This document shows, piece by piece, positions 1 through 12,160 of a stretch of DNA of 64,000 bases. Position 1 is the stretch's first letter; the number at the start of each line of letters is the position of its first letter. The notes below the pieces were generated by a model. The model saw nothing but the letters and a program-made list of their open reading frames with translations, made no database searches and was not told the origin of the DNA. The stretch is from Siderastrea siderea (Eukaryota; Cnidaria; Anthozoa; Scleractinia; Rhizangiidae), in NCBI GenBank assembly GCA_964030785.1, contig OZ034970.1:15765911-15829910 (forward strand), given 5' to 3'. The translations under genes were made by a program, and so were the position numbers.

Positions 1-745
1 GTTCTCAGAACATGTATACAGTAATGTTGCTTATAGGCAATACACTTACTGGATACGTATGAAGCTGGGACAACAAATCCCAATAGCCATTCCATCTTGT
101 CTGGTTTTAAAAATTAGAGAGAGCTTCCCAAGTAAAAGTGGAAACTGAAAGGGCTTTGAATATGTCCATTAACAGCTTGGCAGTCTTGCTAGATAATATT
201 AACATCATATTTGGTTGACACTTGTGCTACTCTTTGAAATGTGTCTAAACTTTGTATTTTCTTCAATTACTACAGAGTGGTACTTAAGCTAGGAGGTGAG
301 AGGGGAGGGGCTCCCATAGTGTAGTGAAGGGGTCACCGTGATTACAATTCATGCTTTGGTACCACTTAGGATGTTTGAATTTAAAATGACCATTGTCAGC
401 GTGTTTTGATACTTTCTAGGATTTTAAGGTACTATAATGTCAGAAATTCATGCTGGCAGGAACAACTTTTCAAGAGGTATTAGTACTTCTTGGAGTGACA
501 AGGAACATATGCGACACCCACAAAAGAAGTTTTTTTTTTGTTTCAAACAACAATCAATTCCTTCAGTTTTTATGGGTCAACCATTTCCCCCTCCTGAAAG
601 TACTCAGATAGCAGCTGTACGAAGGGTGAACCCCATAATTATATTAAGTGATACACCTGTCATAAACTTGATAGGGGCATGTTCGTCTTGATATGATGTC
701 ATTTCTGCCTCCCCTAAAAATCATGAACAGGGAACAGACTGGAAC
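1..745. other. non-coding stretch, nothing recognised
   Basis: AT-rich sequence with no splice-compatible exon, RNA gene or repeat that I can identify. The short open frames have no recognisable domain and no supporting signals. Confidence 0.5.
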
Positions 746-753
746 ACCTGCTT

Positions 754-1406
754 CCCAGGGGATACTCTGGATTTCAAGTGACGGGGATGATTGAATGGGG
801 GCAAAAATCAAAACCCAAAAAAATCCCTAGGGCCTCCAAGGAACCCAAAAAGTCCCTGGACCAAAAATTAACCCTCCAAAATCCCATGCCGAATTTTCGA
901 GCCTCAAAAATTTCCAGAAAGGATTAAACCACAAGTCACAAGCGAAAGATATCAAGAATTCACTACAGCAAAAGGGAATTCCAGTGAGGATAAAGCCGGG
1001 TGATAAACACGATGGATGAGAAATCAGTTAAATGAATTGAAGCCTTGTGAAATACACCCGGGACACTTTGCGGACTATTGTATAACCGGTTTTATGAAAC
1101 AGATGCAATGTAATGTGACACCATCATTAAATATCATTAAAACAACCGCAAAACAAGTTTGGTTGTCAGTACTTAATATTCGCAGAACTACGCGGCCAGG
1201 ATACACAGGCACTACCACAATTCTTCAGATTGTTTTGAATACCGAAAAAATCTCTACTTAAATCAAGCCACCCAAAAAAATACTTGCCAAATTTCCCTAC
1301 CCAAAAACATCCCGGAATGGAAAATTTCAACCCCCCCCCTCAAAAAAAAATTCTTCGATTATCACCGTCACTGGAAATCCGGACTACCCCCCCCCCCCCC
1401 CCTGGG
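754..1406. mobile_element. hAT-like MITE with CCCAGGGG ends
   Basis: The left end (CCCAGGGGATACTCTGG) and the right end, reverse-complemented, match over about 50 bases apart from a poly-C expansion near 1387-1402. Both are flanked by the direct repeat ACCTGCTT (746-753 and 1407-1414). An 8-bp target duplication fits the hAT superfamily, which is an inference because there is no transposase inside. The interior is dominated by A/C-rich runs resembling AACCCAAAAA and has no credible coding capacity. Confidence 0.8.
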
Positions 1407-1414
1407 ACCTGCTT

Positions 1415-3540
1415 GCCAGTGAAAAGCCACAACACTTAGAAACTAGGCCAGTTTATTAAATCTGGGTTTATGTTGTTGGTTGTCTTGAGTGTTGGCTTGT
1501 GAGAGGCTTAAGAAGGGCCTGCAGCCGCTGTATGAAAGCGATAAAACTGGAATATTTTAGTGTGTGAAAAATATTACATTCAGAGCTCGAAATTTACGTT
1601 TGTTTATTACTATTGAAGCCTAATTTATGCGCCAAAAACCCGAGGTTATTGTTAATGCTTAGTAACTGCTATGACTTATAATTCCCAAGTAAACTAACTG
1701 AAAGAGTTGACAACCATCAGAAGATACAAGCTACTCATAGATATATTGAACAAAATGCAAAATTCTTACCTCTAAAATTCTACGTTATGCAAGTGCTGAA
1801 CACGCAATTGGAATTCCCGTGTGAAGTTGCTCCGTTCTTGGTTGGACATGGATGGTTTATACCGCTGTAACTTACCGCTCAAAACAACCTCCACAAGCTC
1901 GGAAAACCGGCAAAAACACAGCAAACACATAACAGGTAAGGTTCTTCAAACTTTATTTGGATTTTTAGGCATTTTCCATGGAAAACCGCCGATTATTTTC
2001 GATCGAATCGCTTTGGTTACCTGTGGTGTAAACTGGTCTGCGCAGACACGTGAATCAGTGTTTTGTGGTTTGAAACGATCCTCCTTTCATTCTTTGAGCC
2101 ATTCTTGAGGCAGTTCTGGATCTTCTGGAAACTTAAAATTACTTACTTTACTCTCATAGCAGCACAAAACACCATGATTTTCCGTTCAAGTCCTCACACT
2201 TCGAATCCCGGCAATTTTCCAGCTCGCCAACAGTGACGTCACTAGTGTTGTTTCCACTCTACGATTATGAAGGCCAAAAAGTAGCACTTTTCACGTGCCA
2301 TTATCTCTGCGATCCTAAGTCCAATTGACTTGAAACTTCAGAATATGTTTATTTGATACCAAATCAACACATAACAATAAAATTGAATTGAAAGAAAAAA
2401 TGTCGAAATTTTGGTTTATTTGACCTTTAAGGCTGCGCTTCACTGATGCGTCGAGTATTCTTGCATTATGTTTTTATCACAGTCAATGCTATGTTTACAC
2501 GGCACGCGTGCCGACAAAAACGTATAACAACAACTCCGTACTCCTGACTTGCACGTGATTCGAAGTGTTACAGCCAATAAAATCGCACAATTTTTTCCGG
2601 GACGTGCCTTGAGCCTCGTGCCAAGGGCACGGGAAACGGGAAAGTTAAAAAAAAACATGCCCATTTGTGACACCGATGAAAAAATTCCATCGACCGAAAC
2701 CTTAACACTGGCTGACTACGTCATCCCGCGTAATAACCAACAGTACAATATCGTGGGATATTTGTACTCGTTTCGCGCGCTTTCTGTACAACAAGAAAGC
2801 CTGATGGGCATTTTAACCGGCTGTTCTGACCCATCCCTCCCCCAGGTTAACAAATGTTAGCGCGATCCCGTATTCATACGAACTATCGTGACGAAAAGTG
2901 TGACTGTGTGACACAATATTTTGACTATAGCGTTACTGGATGACGTGATTTTTTAACTCTGATGATTCAGCTTATCTTTGTTATCGCTTTTTTGTTTATT
3001 ATGCTAAAAAAGCAAATTTAACTCAAACGTTGAACGTCTGTATGAATTCGCCCACAACTGAAAATGCTTACACAGAGACGAGAAAATATTTACTGTTGTG
3101 CCTAGACCTTGAATAGAAATGGTGTGGATAGCAGTAAAAGCAAAATATGATTGTCGATAAACACGAGCAGATCATCAGTCTGGGGAAAACGAAATCGCCA
3201 CTTCACGGTCAAAGCGTTCAGTCATACTCATGACGTGATGTTTAAATCCGGATTGCTAAGCCGGGAATCCCCTTACAAAAGTAAACAAGTTGACTCGGAA
3301 TTCGTAACGATTTAGTTAAACTGAAAATCGAAAGGATCTTTTCTAAAAACAAACTAAAGGTTTGGAAACGAAAAAAAGGTAAAACGAAACAAACTAAATA
3401 TGTGCTAGAACTGCAAAATTTGGAGTGGTGCTTTCTCTTCTCTGTGATGTAACGATTCCGCTGTCATAAAGTTATTCAACTTGCGAGGGTCACGATGTGA
3501 CGAGTCCGTCTTTATCACGCGGTGAAATATTTATATGTTT
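1415..3540. other. non-coding stretch, nothing recognised
   Basis: Two kilobases of mixed AT-rich sequence without a gene that I can support. Open frames near 1,821 and 2,549 (+) show no domain and no conserved splice context. Confidence 0.45.
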
Positions 3541-4065
3541 TAGGCTCAGCTCAGCTCAGACATGTCAACACGTTGAGGATAACAACTTAAACGAACTTTA
3601 TCAGTCCGCGTATAAACAGTACCACAACACTGAAACGGCGATGATCAAAGTTCAAGATGATATTCTTCGGGCAATTGATAACTGTTCCGTAATTCTGCTA
3701 CTACTTGACCTTTCAGCAGCATTTGATACTGCTGATCATCGTATCCTACTAGATCGTTTGTCACGACGGTTCGGTATCGTGGACAACGCTTTGGGGTGGT
3801 TCCGATCATATCTGTCTGACCGACATCAAGTCGTGAAGTAAACGGAAACGGTGTACCTCAGGGTAGTGTCCTCGGACCCATTCTAATCCTGCTCTACACG
3901 TCCCCATTAGGTGATATCATGAGGTACCATCAAGTCAAGTTCCACCTTTACGCTGATGATACGCAGCTGTATCTCACCTTTAAATCATCCCCTGAAATGG
4001 CTTAAGTGGCGATGGAAGCTTGTGTGCGTGACATTGATGCTTGGATGACGGCAAACATGTTAAGT
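3541..4065 (+). pseudogene. LINE reverse transcriptase fragment (CR1/L2-like)
   Basis: Translation shows the core of a non-LTR retrotransposon reverse transcriptase: motif A around LLLLDLSAAFD, then FRSYLSDR, then [10 protein letters not shown], then the catalytic YADD box in [12 protein letters not shown] frameshift with a small deletion lies near 3838-3842, so the first part (to HQVVK) and the GVPQGS part are in different frames. A TAA stop at about 4003 interrupts the following stretch, which ends at WMTANML. The endonuclease domain and the 5' end are absent. The motif spelling fits CR1/L2/Rex-type LINEs. The C-terminal part of a similar ORF lies at 6.1 kb and may belong to the same insertion. 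Confidence 0.85.
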
Positions 4066-4302
4066 AATGGTCCGCGTAAAAACTAGGCAAAAGAACAATA
4101 GGCCACTGCAATAGCGGCAGTTATTTTTCAGGCGCTAATTGCTCTAATCAAATTAAATCTGAATGATCTGATTGGCCAATACGGCGAAAAGCGCGAAATT
4201 TGAATTTCAAATTTCAAATAAGATAGTTTGTAATGCATTCATACAACGTTTTATTTCGGCTACGCGTTCAATACTAACTTCTTACTAACTGAACGCGAGG
4301 GC

Positions 4303-4412
4303 CGTACTGGGGAATATTGGCCCGAGGTCGTGGCAGTACGGACCGAGCGCAGCGAGGTCCGTACAAAAACGACCGAGGGCCAATATTCCTCAGTACGGTC
4401 CCGAGCAAGTGA
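4303..4412. repeat. imperfect hairpin, GGCCGTACTG...CAGTACGG
   Basis: GGCCGTACTGGGGAATATTGG near 4300 pairs with CCAATATTCCTCAGTACGG near 4380-4402. A smaller inner palindrome (GTACGGACC / GGTCCGTAC) surrounds GAGCGCAGCGAG. It is a foldback structure just outside the element at 4,429-5,671. Confidence 0.65.
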
Positions 4413-4428
4413 AGTTAGTAAGTAGTTT

Positions 4429-5671
4429 ATTATATGGCATCATTTTTCGTACGAAGCAACACTTCCGGTAGTTCATTCAAGTCAATTTCCGGCGCGATGT
4501 CGAGGAAAGAAGCCAGCGATTTTAACTGGCTTTCGAATCAATTTGACGATCGTTGCTGTCGATCGCGAAAACTTGCGTGGCTCTTGAATGGAAACTGCTC
4601 TGCTTCTAATATATGTGTCAGTTTTTCGTCGTCCTCTACAACACGATAGTTTTATTTGAAAATACGTCTTCGTTTATATGGGCGGAGACAATTCGGGAAA
4701 AAGAAGAATAATGAAAAGGCCGCGATAAAATCTCAGAAACGTGCTTCTCAAACTGGAAATTGCGGCAGCGTGTTAGTCCGTAATGTGAACGAAGGAACAC
4801 TCGAACTTAAAAAAAGAAGACACTGGAAATTATCTCTCCATCAAATACTGCAAGTTGTTTGCTTCAGTGGCTTTATGGAGAACTTTGTGGATGCTGAGAG
4901 CAGATTTTCGTCGCACCTAACAAAGTGGTTTTTAGCGCGAGCTACAGCAAGAGCGGACTTGTGAACAAGCTAAAATTATTTTCAAGGATGTCCACTACAA
5001 GAGCAAAAGTCTCGTTGAGGAATCAAGGTACACTGTTAGTTTAATACATGTACGTGTAACTTTAATTTGTTCTTGTGGAAAGCGCTGACTGAAGCGATGG
5101 CCAATATTAAACTAGACAAAAACATGATCGCTTCCTTTCGATTTACAGTTGCTGATGAAAGCCGTTTGCTAGTTGTTTTGCAATTTTTAGTTTTTTTCGC
5201 CGAGAGGTTTTCTTGTGAGAAACGTACTCTTTTGTTAATGCTGAATTTTAATAATTATTGTTTAAGTGTTGGCCGATTTACGCGGCTCTTTACAGCTTAC
5301 AGTCTTATAGCCGTACAAAAAAACAATAAACACACAGTCACTGAAAAACGTTGGCCATGCTTTTTGATTCACTGCTGGCGAGTGTTTTGCTTATATCAAA
5401 AAGTCGGTAAAGTTAATTGAAGAGCGCTTTTTCTAAACAGGCGTGTTTACCTCGTTCATTCCGGTTTTGTGCCAGCTCCAAACCTTTCCTTTTATTATCT
5501 TCTTGCGTTTTCGCAGTTTGAATTTTGCGGGAGCGGGAACGGGAGCGCGAAGAAAAAAAATCCAAAAAGGACCGTTTCCATAGTAATGGTCCGTACTGTA
5601 AAATCCTGACCGAAAACTAACCAATCAGAACACTCGATTTAGAGTGGAGAATTGCTTGCCATATAATAAAT
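4429..5671. mobile_element. probable non-autonomous DNA element with TTATTATATGGCA ends
   Basis: TTATTATATGGCA at 4,429 is exactly mirrored by TGCCATATAATAA ending at 5,671. GGTCCGTACTG close to the right end recalls the GTACGGACC hairpin just left of the left end, so the true borders may lie further out. The interior has open frames near 4,656 and 5,067 (+), but no recognisable domain. It splits the two LINE pieces at 3.5 and 6.1 kb. No clean target duplication was found. Confidence 0.5.
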
Positions 5672-5853
5672 TCAAATATGTAACATATCTAAATTTTGGA
5701 AAATTTCTATTCGCCAAAAGCGAGGAAGTTAAACTTGTATAAAATTACATCAGGATTAGTACAGTGATACATCAGTCAGCGACCGGTAGGTTGGAAAAGC
5801 CGGAATGACGGAATTCAGAATTCGGAATCCGGAATAGTCGGAATATTCGGAAT

Positions 5854-5856
<3 letters not shown>

Positions 5857-5929
<73 letters not shown>

Positions 5930-5930
5930 G
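5857..5930 (+). repeat. AAAT/AATA tetranucleotide microsatellite
   Basis: About eighteen tandem copies of the tetranucleotide AAAT, uninterrupted. Confidence 0.98.
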
Positions 5931-6084
5931 GGAATATGTGTGTGCTTGTGGTGGGGGGGGGGGGGTGGGGAAATTTAAGTGTAGGGAACTTAAGATTACA
6001 CCTAACGAAGATCAAAACATATCACTTATTTCCTTCTTGGTGTCCTTCCCGGTCCACAAATCTGATGTACACCGCCCCCATAGC

Positions 6085-6912
6085 TGCGTGAGACACAACC
6101 ATTCGACACAACCATGTCTATGGAAAACCACATTGCTGCTATGTGCAAGTCAGCTTTCTATCATCTCCGGAATATTAGTCGCATTAGGAAATATTTAAGT
6201 CTTCATACTGCTGAAGTGCTAGTACATGCTTTTGTATCCTCTAGATTAGATTTCTGCAATTCACTATTATTTGGACTGCCTAAACAAACTCTAAAGAAGC
6301 TGCAGCATGTTCAGAATGTAGCAGCCCGGATTGTGACACTTACGCGCAAATGTGAACATATTACACCGGTACTTTATAAACTTCACTGGCTACCTATAGA
6401 AGAGTGCACAGTTTTTAAGATTCTTCTAATGACATTTAAGTGCATGATGGGCTTAGCCCCATCATATCTGTCTGATCTAGTTGAGAGATATGTCCCAAGA
6501 CGCAACCTACGTTCTATGAATGGCCATCGGTTGGTGGAGGTTAAGCATAATCTGCGCAATTACGGTTTTCGATCATTCTCTGTAGCCGCGCCACAACTGT
6601 GGAATGCTTTACCGTCTGACATTCGAGCTTGCGATAATATAGCAGAGTTTAAGCGCAAGCTAAAGACGTATCTTTTTAGGAAAGCTTTAAGTTAGGTATT
6701 TTTATAATTTAGTGTTTTCTTTTTAGAATTACTTAATATACTACGTAAACTAGCTAGTCTTTTTATTCTTTTAAAGTCATTTTTAGTGTTTTACTCTTTT
6801 ATTGATCTTTTATCTTTTATTATATACATATTGTAACGTTTTTATATAGATGTGTAATTTTCAACAACTTGTTAAGCGCTATTGGATAGCGATAGAAATA
6901 GCGCTATATAAA
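6085..6912 (+). pseudogene. LINE ORF2 C-terminus and 3' tail (CR1/L2-like)
   Basis: An open frame to the TAA/TAG region at 6,695 encodes the region that follows the RT domain in CR1/L2-type LINE ORF2 proteins. Typical motifs are SSRLDFCNSLLFGLP, LQHVQNVAARIVT, LHWLPI, FKILLMTFKCMMGLAPSYL, YGFRSFSVAAPQLWNALP and FKRKLKTYLF. The reading frame is open from about 6,085, upstream of the first ATG at 6,114 (FDTTMSMENH), so the ATG is not a true start. Downstream is an AT-rich 3' UTR ending in GCGCTATATAAATAAAG followed by TATTATTACTATT, a LINE-like 3' tail. The 191-residue frame is uninterrupted, so the insertion is relatively young or well preserved. Confidence 0.88.
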
Positions 6913-7440
6913 TAAAGTATTATTACTATTAGGCAAAGTTGAATGCATTAGCAAGAATTGAGTCTAACTTAGTTGCGCATGTGTTGTATGTAAGATGCGC
7001 TACCTGAACTGCTGCCCGGCATTGTTAACAGCAATTTATCTGTGTCATATAAGTAATGAGCGGAGAGATACCAGTAGCAATACCTTTGTTACGCATGCGT
7101 TATACGTAAGCTTAAACCGCTACCACAAGGTTTGTCTGTGTGTAATAAGTATGGAACGTTAGCATTATAGACGTTACGTTGTTGGTGCGATGTGACACAC
7201 TTCAGTTTTGTTTACCTTGCGTGAGGAAATCATGATGTAACGTCTGCATGACGTCATAACCGAAACCGGAAGTTTGAGGTAATCCTCAGGAGAAAGGCGG
7301 TAGTTTATGGAGACTGTGTTGGCTGAGACAAGACCGGACAAGACTAAACCAAGTGACCAAAAAAAGAAAACCCGGCTCAATTTATAAAGCGGCGGTCGCC
7401 ATGGCGACAGCCAGTTAATAACTGTGTAATACAGTTGGAT
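6913..7440. other. non-coding stretch
   Basis: No gene recognised. It contains pairs of related short segments (around 6,940-7,010 and 7,075-7,130: TTGTTACGCATGCG-like, GCGCTACC/CCGCTACC) that look like decayed duplicate sequence. Confidence 0.4.
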
Positions 7441-7516
7441 AATATACATACATACATACATACATACATACATACATACATACATACATACATACATGCA
7501 TACATACATACATACG
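7441..7516 (+). repeat. CATA tetranucleotide microsatellite
   Basis: Tandem CATA units with single interruptions (CATG at about 7,497, CGTA at the end). Confidence 0.98.
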
Positions 7517-7991
7517 TATATTAATATTATGGCCGAAAACACCCATGCTTATGTCACATATTGTGCAATGTTGTAGTTTCAAACGTAAATAGTTAACTGC
7601 TCAACATCAACAACGACGACGAATCACAATAGGTAACACATTTTTACGTTCCTTTTATTTTCCTCACCAACAAGCAAATTAACCGATAAATTATCAACCC
7701 TAAGACTAGGCCTCTAGGTTCGTCTCCAAAGATGGAAATCCCACACGGTAAAATATTTCTCTCTAATCTAGTCTTCCATGCTTTATTATTCCCAAAATTC
7801 AGAGATGCTGTTTCCCTGTAACACGGGCTAATCCCCATTTGTTGTCAGGCTGCGCTGAATCTTGAAGACCTGCAGTAAAAAATGACTTTGGATTTAATAA
7901 CGAACTGAGTAAATTTAGGCTTTCCAGTGTTTGAGCGCTCTAATAAGCTGAAAAATGCTTATATTTAACAATTATTCGCCGAAGGTGACGT

Positions 7992-8046
7992 GAATATTGT
8001 GGAATAATCCCCGAGACGAAGTCGAGGGGATTATTCCACAATATTC
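7992..8046. repeat. near-perfect hairpin, GAATATTGTGGAATAATCCC arms
   Basis: A 21-base arm at 7,992-8,012 is perfectly mirrored at 8,026-8,046, around a 13-base loop containing GAGACGAAGTCGA, itself partly palindromic. This is the usual look of a transposon end or foldback MITE core. No target duplication was identified. Confidence 0.85.
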
Positions 8047-8069
8047 GCTGAGCCTGAGGAGAATAACTG

Positions 8070-9057
8070 TTTTAGTATAATTGCTCAGGCGATTATCAAA
8101 GCAAATGCATTTTCTTTTTTCTTTTCTCCAGAAACATCAAAAATCGCGCGGTGGCCATTTTGAAAATTAGTGCTGCAGTATTATAATCACCTCGCGCGGG
8201 GTGATTGTAGCAAGATATGACATAATCCTTGACCAGACAGAGTAAGACCACCGGGCAGAGTTTCCTATGAGCGAATGCTACTATGACTGAAAATAGTCAA
8301 CGAGGTACAACCGACTTTACTTTCGCCTCTTATTTTAGAAAACGCGAAGGGGTGGTCTTGTTGTTTTAGGAGACATGCAATTGATTGTGATTGGAGCATA
8401 GCGGTAGTTAGGTCAAAAACGCAAAAATCTCCACAAATAAAGTGTGCGCGATCGTTGTAGACCTTCACGATTGAGCCAATCAGAATCGCTTATTTGTATG
8501 AGCCAGTCAGATTGGCTTATTTGCTATGTCTATCATAGATACACGGGTAGAATTCCATACTGGTTACTTTCAAATGGAACTGAATAGAAAAAAAATGTTT
8601 ATAACTCTATCGAACTCCTAGAACCGCTCGTAAAAGTAGCCGTTGATACACTCGCCCAAGAGTTGCCTTTCCACAGCGATTTCTCGTTTTCGTATTCTCC
8701 CCAGTTTCCATATCTCTATAAAAACACGCGAATGTTTTCTTTGCTTGAATAATGGACCTTAAAATATAGCTCCATTCAGGTGGGCTGACCAAAAGAGCTT
8801 TAGCTTTCCACACAGAAGGCGAATGCAAAAATGTAACACAAAAATGCGTGTTTTTTAAAACTGACCTAAAAGACAGTCCGGGAGGACCTCCGAGCGAAGA
8901 GCTCTAACGCTTCCCAGGATCAACATGAATATATATATATATTGAAAACTCACTTAAGATAAGGGGAAGACGTCCGAAGTTATTAGCCGCTATCCTTGTT
9001 TTTAAAAAATCGTTAGATTTCTAATGTTCTGGAAAGTTGCAAAGTCACCAAAAACGT
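8070..9057. other. non-coding stretch
   Basis: No gene recognised. A direct repeat of GAGCCAATCAGAATCGCTTA / GAGCCAGTCAGATTGGCTTA lies near 8,473-8,521. Confidence 0.4.
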
Positions 9058-9165
9058 AAAAATGACTTCGTTTGCACGAAGTCTCCCTGCTGGTCAGTGG
9101 GTAGAGCCTTCGATCGCGGTGCGGAAGATCACAGGTTCGCCCTCAGTCAGAAACTTCAATTTTTT
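9058..9165 (+). mobile_element. degraded tRNA-derived SINE head
   Basis: CTCCCTGCTGGTCAGTGGGT...AGGTTCG is a diverged version of the tRNA-like promoter region at 28,010-28,084, including the upstream TGACWTCGYTYGC-ACGAGTCTCCC segment. A-box and B-box like sequences remain, but the tRNA fold is broken. Treated as a SINE remnant, not a tRNA gene. Confidence 0.6.
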
Positions 9166-9905
9166 TCTCTGTAATCCCATGCTCGTAAATATAGTTAACT
9201 ACTACATGATCGAAACTCATATTTACAATCTTTCTCATCAGATTATCAACGAGTATTCATAATCGTTTGTACGAAGCAAAAACATTTTACGGTTTTTCTA
9301 CTTACCTAGTTTTCTCGTGACGAAGTGTCGTATCTCCATCCTGCCGATTAAATTGCAAAAACACATAAATGCTGAAAACAAGTTTGTGCTAAAACACCAG
9401 TTCAGCCCATTGGTTGTTTGTCAGTCGTTCTAGGGCAACCTCGTCCCCAGACTAATCTTTTGGTATTCAAAATGACAACGAGTCAAGACCACGATGTACA
9501 GTGAATCACGTGACCTTAAAACGAGCCTTCCTCTATGTTCAATAAAAATCTGCAATTTTTTTAGCCACTCGGGACTTGTTATTTGCCAGGGTCATCTCTC
9601 CTGCTCGCGGTCAGTTTTGCGAATGGGTAACGAGATCGTAGGGGGAATGAGATTGGTTTTGAAGTCTCTCGGTTTTACCCCCCTTCCACCCGGTTCTGCC
9701 AAGATTAAACTGTGTTATGGGACAAGAAGCCAAATCCAACGAAAAAAAAAGAAGGAAAGAAAAAAATTCCAAACCTCCCCCCCCCCCCCCAAAAAAAAAA
9801 AAACGACGTTAAAAGTCTTCTGCTGACTATTTTTTTCGTTTCGGTGCTCTGAAATACTCCTCAAAATCTACATCAAAATACTGTTGCTGGGTATTAGTTT
9901 CATAC
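9166..9905. other. region downstream of the last recognised TSR exon
   Basis: Non-coding as far as I can see. It holds a poly-C/poly-A tract at about 9,777-9,802. The TSR gene on the minus strand must end, or continue through unrecognised exons, in or beyond this stretch; no stop-containing final exon could be identified. Confidence 0.4.
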
Positions 9906-10076
9906 CTTTGCACGGTCGGATTTTGCATTTCTTCGTTTGTCTGCGTTTTCCCTTGCAGTTTTTCCCTCCTCCTGAAGGCGGTGGATTGGTGCATGAACGG
10001 GTTCGAGTTTTCTTTCCTTTGCCGCAAGTCTTGCTGCACTTACTGAACTTTGACCACTTAGTAAATCCACCATCAA
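9906..10076 (-). CDS. secreted Cys-rich/TSR protein, exon 6 (TSR 4)
   Basis: A complete TSR in a 171-nt phase-1 exon: VDGGFTKWSKFSKCSKTCGK...CTNPPPSGGGKNC...CKIRPCKG. The acceptor is TTTAAG (weaker than CAG), the donor AAAG-GTATGA. Because it ends in a donor, at least one further exon is required; none was recognised down to position 1. Flanking intron sequence also resembles that of exon 5, so the two arose by a genomic duplication. Confidence 0.87.
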
Positions 10077-10393
10077 CTTAAATCGTTGAAATAAAAGTAA
10101 TCAAGTTAGAACACCTATTAACAAATTACCATCCGTTCCTAAATTATGCATGGACCTGTCCCCTGCCCAGATAAAACTCTGTTATGGGAAAAGAAGCCAA
10201 AATCCAACGGGAAAAAAGAAAGAAAGGAAGGAGAATGAATGAAAGAACAACCAACCACACAATATAAGTCTTCTGCTGATTATTTTTTTTCTTTTCAGTG
10301 CTCCTGAAATACACTTCAAAATCTGCCACTCTTAATTGAGTGGCTTGAAAAATTCATACTGCCGGTTTATCACATGATACTGTAGTTTCGTAC

Positions 10394-10564
10394 CTTTGCA
10401 CGATCGGATTTTGCATTCCATGGTTTCTCTGCGTTTTCCCATGCATATTTTCCCTCCTCCTGAAGGCGGTGGATTGGTGCATGACCGGGTTCGAGTTTTC
10501 TTTCCTATGCCACAGGTCTTGCTGCACTTACTGAACTTTGACCACTCCGTAAAGCCACCATCAA
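10394..10564 (-). CDS. secreted Cys-rich/TSR protein, exon 5 (TSR 3)
   Basis: A complete TSR in a 171-nt phase-1 exon: VDGGFTEWSKFSKCSKTCG...RTRSCTNPPPSGGG...CKIRSCKG. Acceptor CGATTTCAG, donor AAAG-GTACGA. It belongs to a second subtype, rich in Lys/Arg and shared with exon 6 and the orphan exon at 52,091-52,261. Confidence 0.9.
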
Positions 10565-11030
10565 CTGAAATCGTTGAAATAAAAGTAATCAAGTTAGAAA
10601 ACTTTGCCATCCGCCTTAAATTATGTATGGGCCCCGAAGAATTTCAGCAATTTGGCAACTCCAGTTGCTACACCTTCGTGTGCGGTCATTAACAGGCACT
10701 AGACTTAGTGTTTTCTTTTGGTCTTCTGGGACCGGTAGAGAGAAAAATACCTTCTTTAAGGTCTTCAGCATCAAATAATGACGTCACTTGAGGTGGGAAT
10801 TACACCTTTCATCGCGGCTCTGCCATGTCGGGTGCCTTGATTTTTCCAAGAAGCCAGATTCAAAAGTAATGAAAAGCAGTGAAAGGATACTAAAATGATC
10901 TAAGAAAGTATGTCATGGCAACGAAGTTAAGAATTGTTATTTAAAAACGATAACTGTGGAAAGGAAACACTTCTTTTCCTGTGCTGGATAAGGTTATTGC
11001 GTGAAAACGTTTCCTCCACATTTCACCCAC

Positions 11031-11201
11031 CTGAGCATGGACCATTAGTACACTCTCGAGTTTCTTTGTTGGGTCCTGAACATTGTGCTCCGCCATAAGC
11101 CGGAGGAGGATTGGTGCAGCTTCGTGATCGTCCCTGGACGCCGCTTCCACACGATACACTACACTCGCCCCAGTTCCCAAAGTCACTCCATCCTCCGTTT
11201 A
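11031..11201 (-). CDS. secreted Cys-rich/TSR protein, exon 4 (TSR 2)
   Basis: A complete TSR in a 171-nt phase-1 exon: VNGGWSDFGNWGECSVSCGS...[14 protein letters not shown]...CTNGPC. Acceptor TTACATTAG, donor CAG-GTGGGT. A long CAGT-type tetranucleotide tract (11,290-11,413) sits in the intron before it. Confidence 0.9.
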
Positions 11202-11289
11202 CTAATGTAAAGAAACGGGAATAAGGAAAAGAAATGAACAAAGAAGAACAACCCACCAACCAACCGACCGACCGACCGATTGATCGATC

Positions 11290-11413
11290 AGTCATTCAGT
11301 CAGTCAGTCAGTCAGTCAGTCAGTCAGTCAGTCAGTCAGCCAGTCAGTCAGTCAGTCAATCAACCAATCAATCAATTAATCAATCAATCAGTCAATCAGT
11401 CAGTCAGTTAGTC
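11290..11413 (+). repeat. CAGT/CAAT tetranucleotide tract in a TSR intron
   Basis: Tandem CAGT units, decaying to CAAT/CAGC variants toward the right. Confidence 0.95.
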
Positions 11414-12006
11414 AAGAGGATCACAACAAGTAGATCAAAAGGAAGAAAAGGAAAAAGAAAATTAATTTCAAAAGCTGAAATTGATTTTTTGCGGCTGTTT
11501 CGAGCTCTTTCAGCATTCTACTGAAAGTTGTTGCAAAATATCTTGAGAAAATGGCATTTTTAAGAAAAGTTGGTACTTTGCTTAACCCATTCACTCCCAA
11601 CCTTTTTCAAAAAACCCGCTATTTTAAGGCAATGGCGCTGTAATTTGGCTCTGTCTGCTCAAATCCTGATCCAAACGTCTATTACTTCATCTGCAGCATG
11701 GAAAATAAACTTCCTTTTCATTTCCGAGGGTGTTTTTTTGGCAAATTTGATTTGAGGCATGCGCGTTCAGTCCAGTTGTTTTTGGTATTGTAGGTTATAT
11801 GATAGTCTTTCCTTGGATGAGAAAAGATTTCACCTAAATATTCAGGAGAGAGAAAATTTTCAACTAGAAGTGTCAATCGGTGCAAAGGCCAAGTTTTGCA
11901 TCAATTTCACAAGGAAGCTTTTTTCCTTTTTCTTTGTGTAACTCAGTTTAGGCACTTTTTGTTAGAAGTGTGCCAGGTGCCCCATCAGTTGTTTATCAAA
12001 AACCTC

Positions 12007-12160
12007 GGACGATGTCGCAGCTCTTACAAGGTCTTCTCTGATTTGCTGAGAAAACAATACACCAAACAACAAAACAATGGACCCTAGCCCCGAAAACAAT
12101 AGAGCTGCGTGATACCAAGGTCCAATGAAATTAGAGGTTGTTAAGAGCTGCGGGCTACTC
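12007..12160. mobile_element. 154-bp MITE, CGCAGCTCTTA inverted ends (copy 1)
   Basis: Near-identical to 49,410-49,563. The ends CGATGTCGCAGCTCTTA and (reverse complement of the right end) GAGTAGCCCGCAGCTCTTA are inverted copies. Flanking AAAACCTC (11,999-12,006) and AAAACATC (12,161-12,168) look like an 8-bp target duplication with one mismatch. It lies in the TSR-gene intron. The short open frames inside are meaningless. Confidence 0.8.

Noticed and set aside
7174..7542. open frame of repeated MYVCMYVC
   Set aside because: Translation of the CATA microsatellite; no gene.
11234..11524. open frame of repeated SVSQSVSQ
   Set aside because: Translation of the CAGT microsatellite; no gene.
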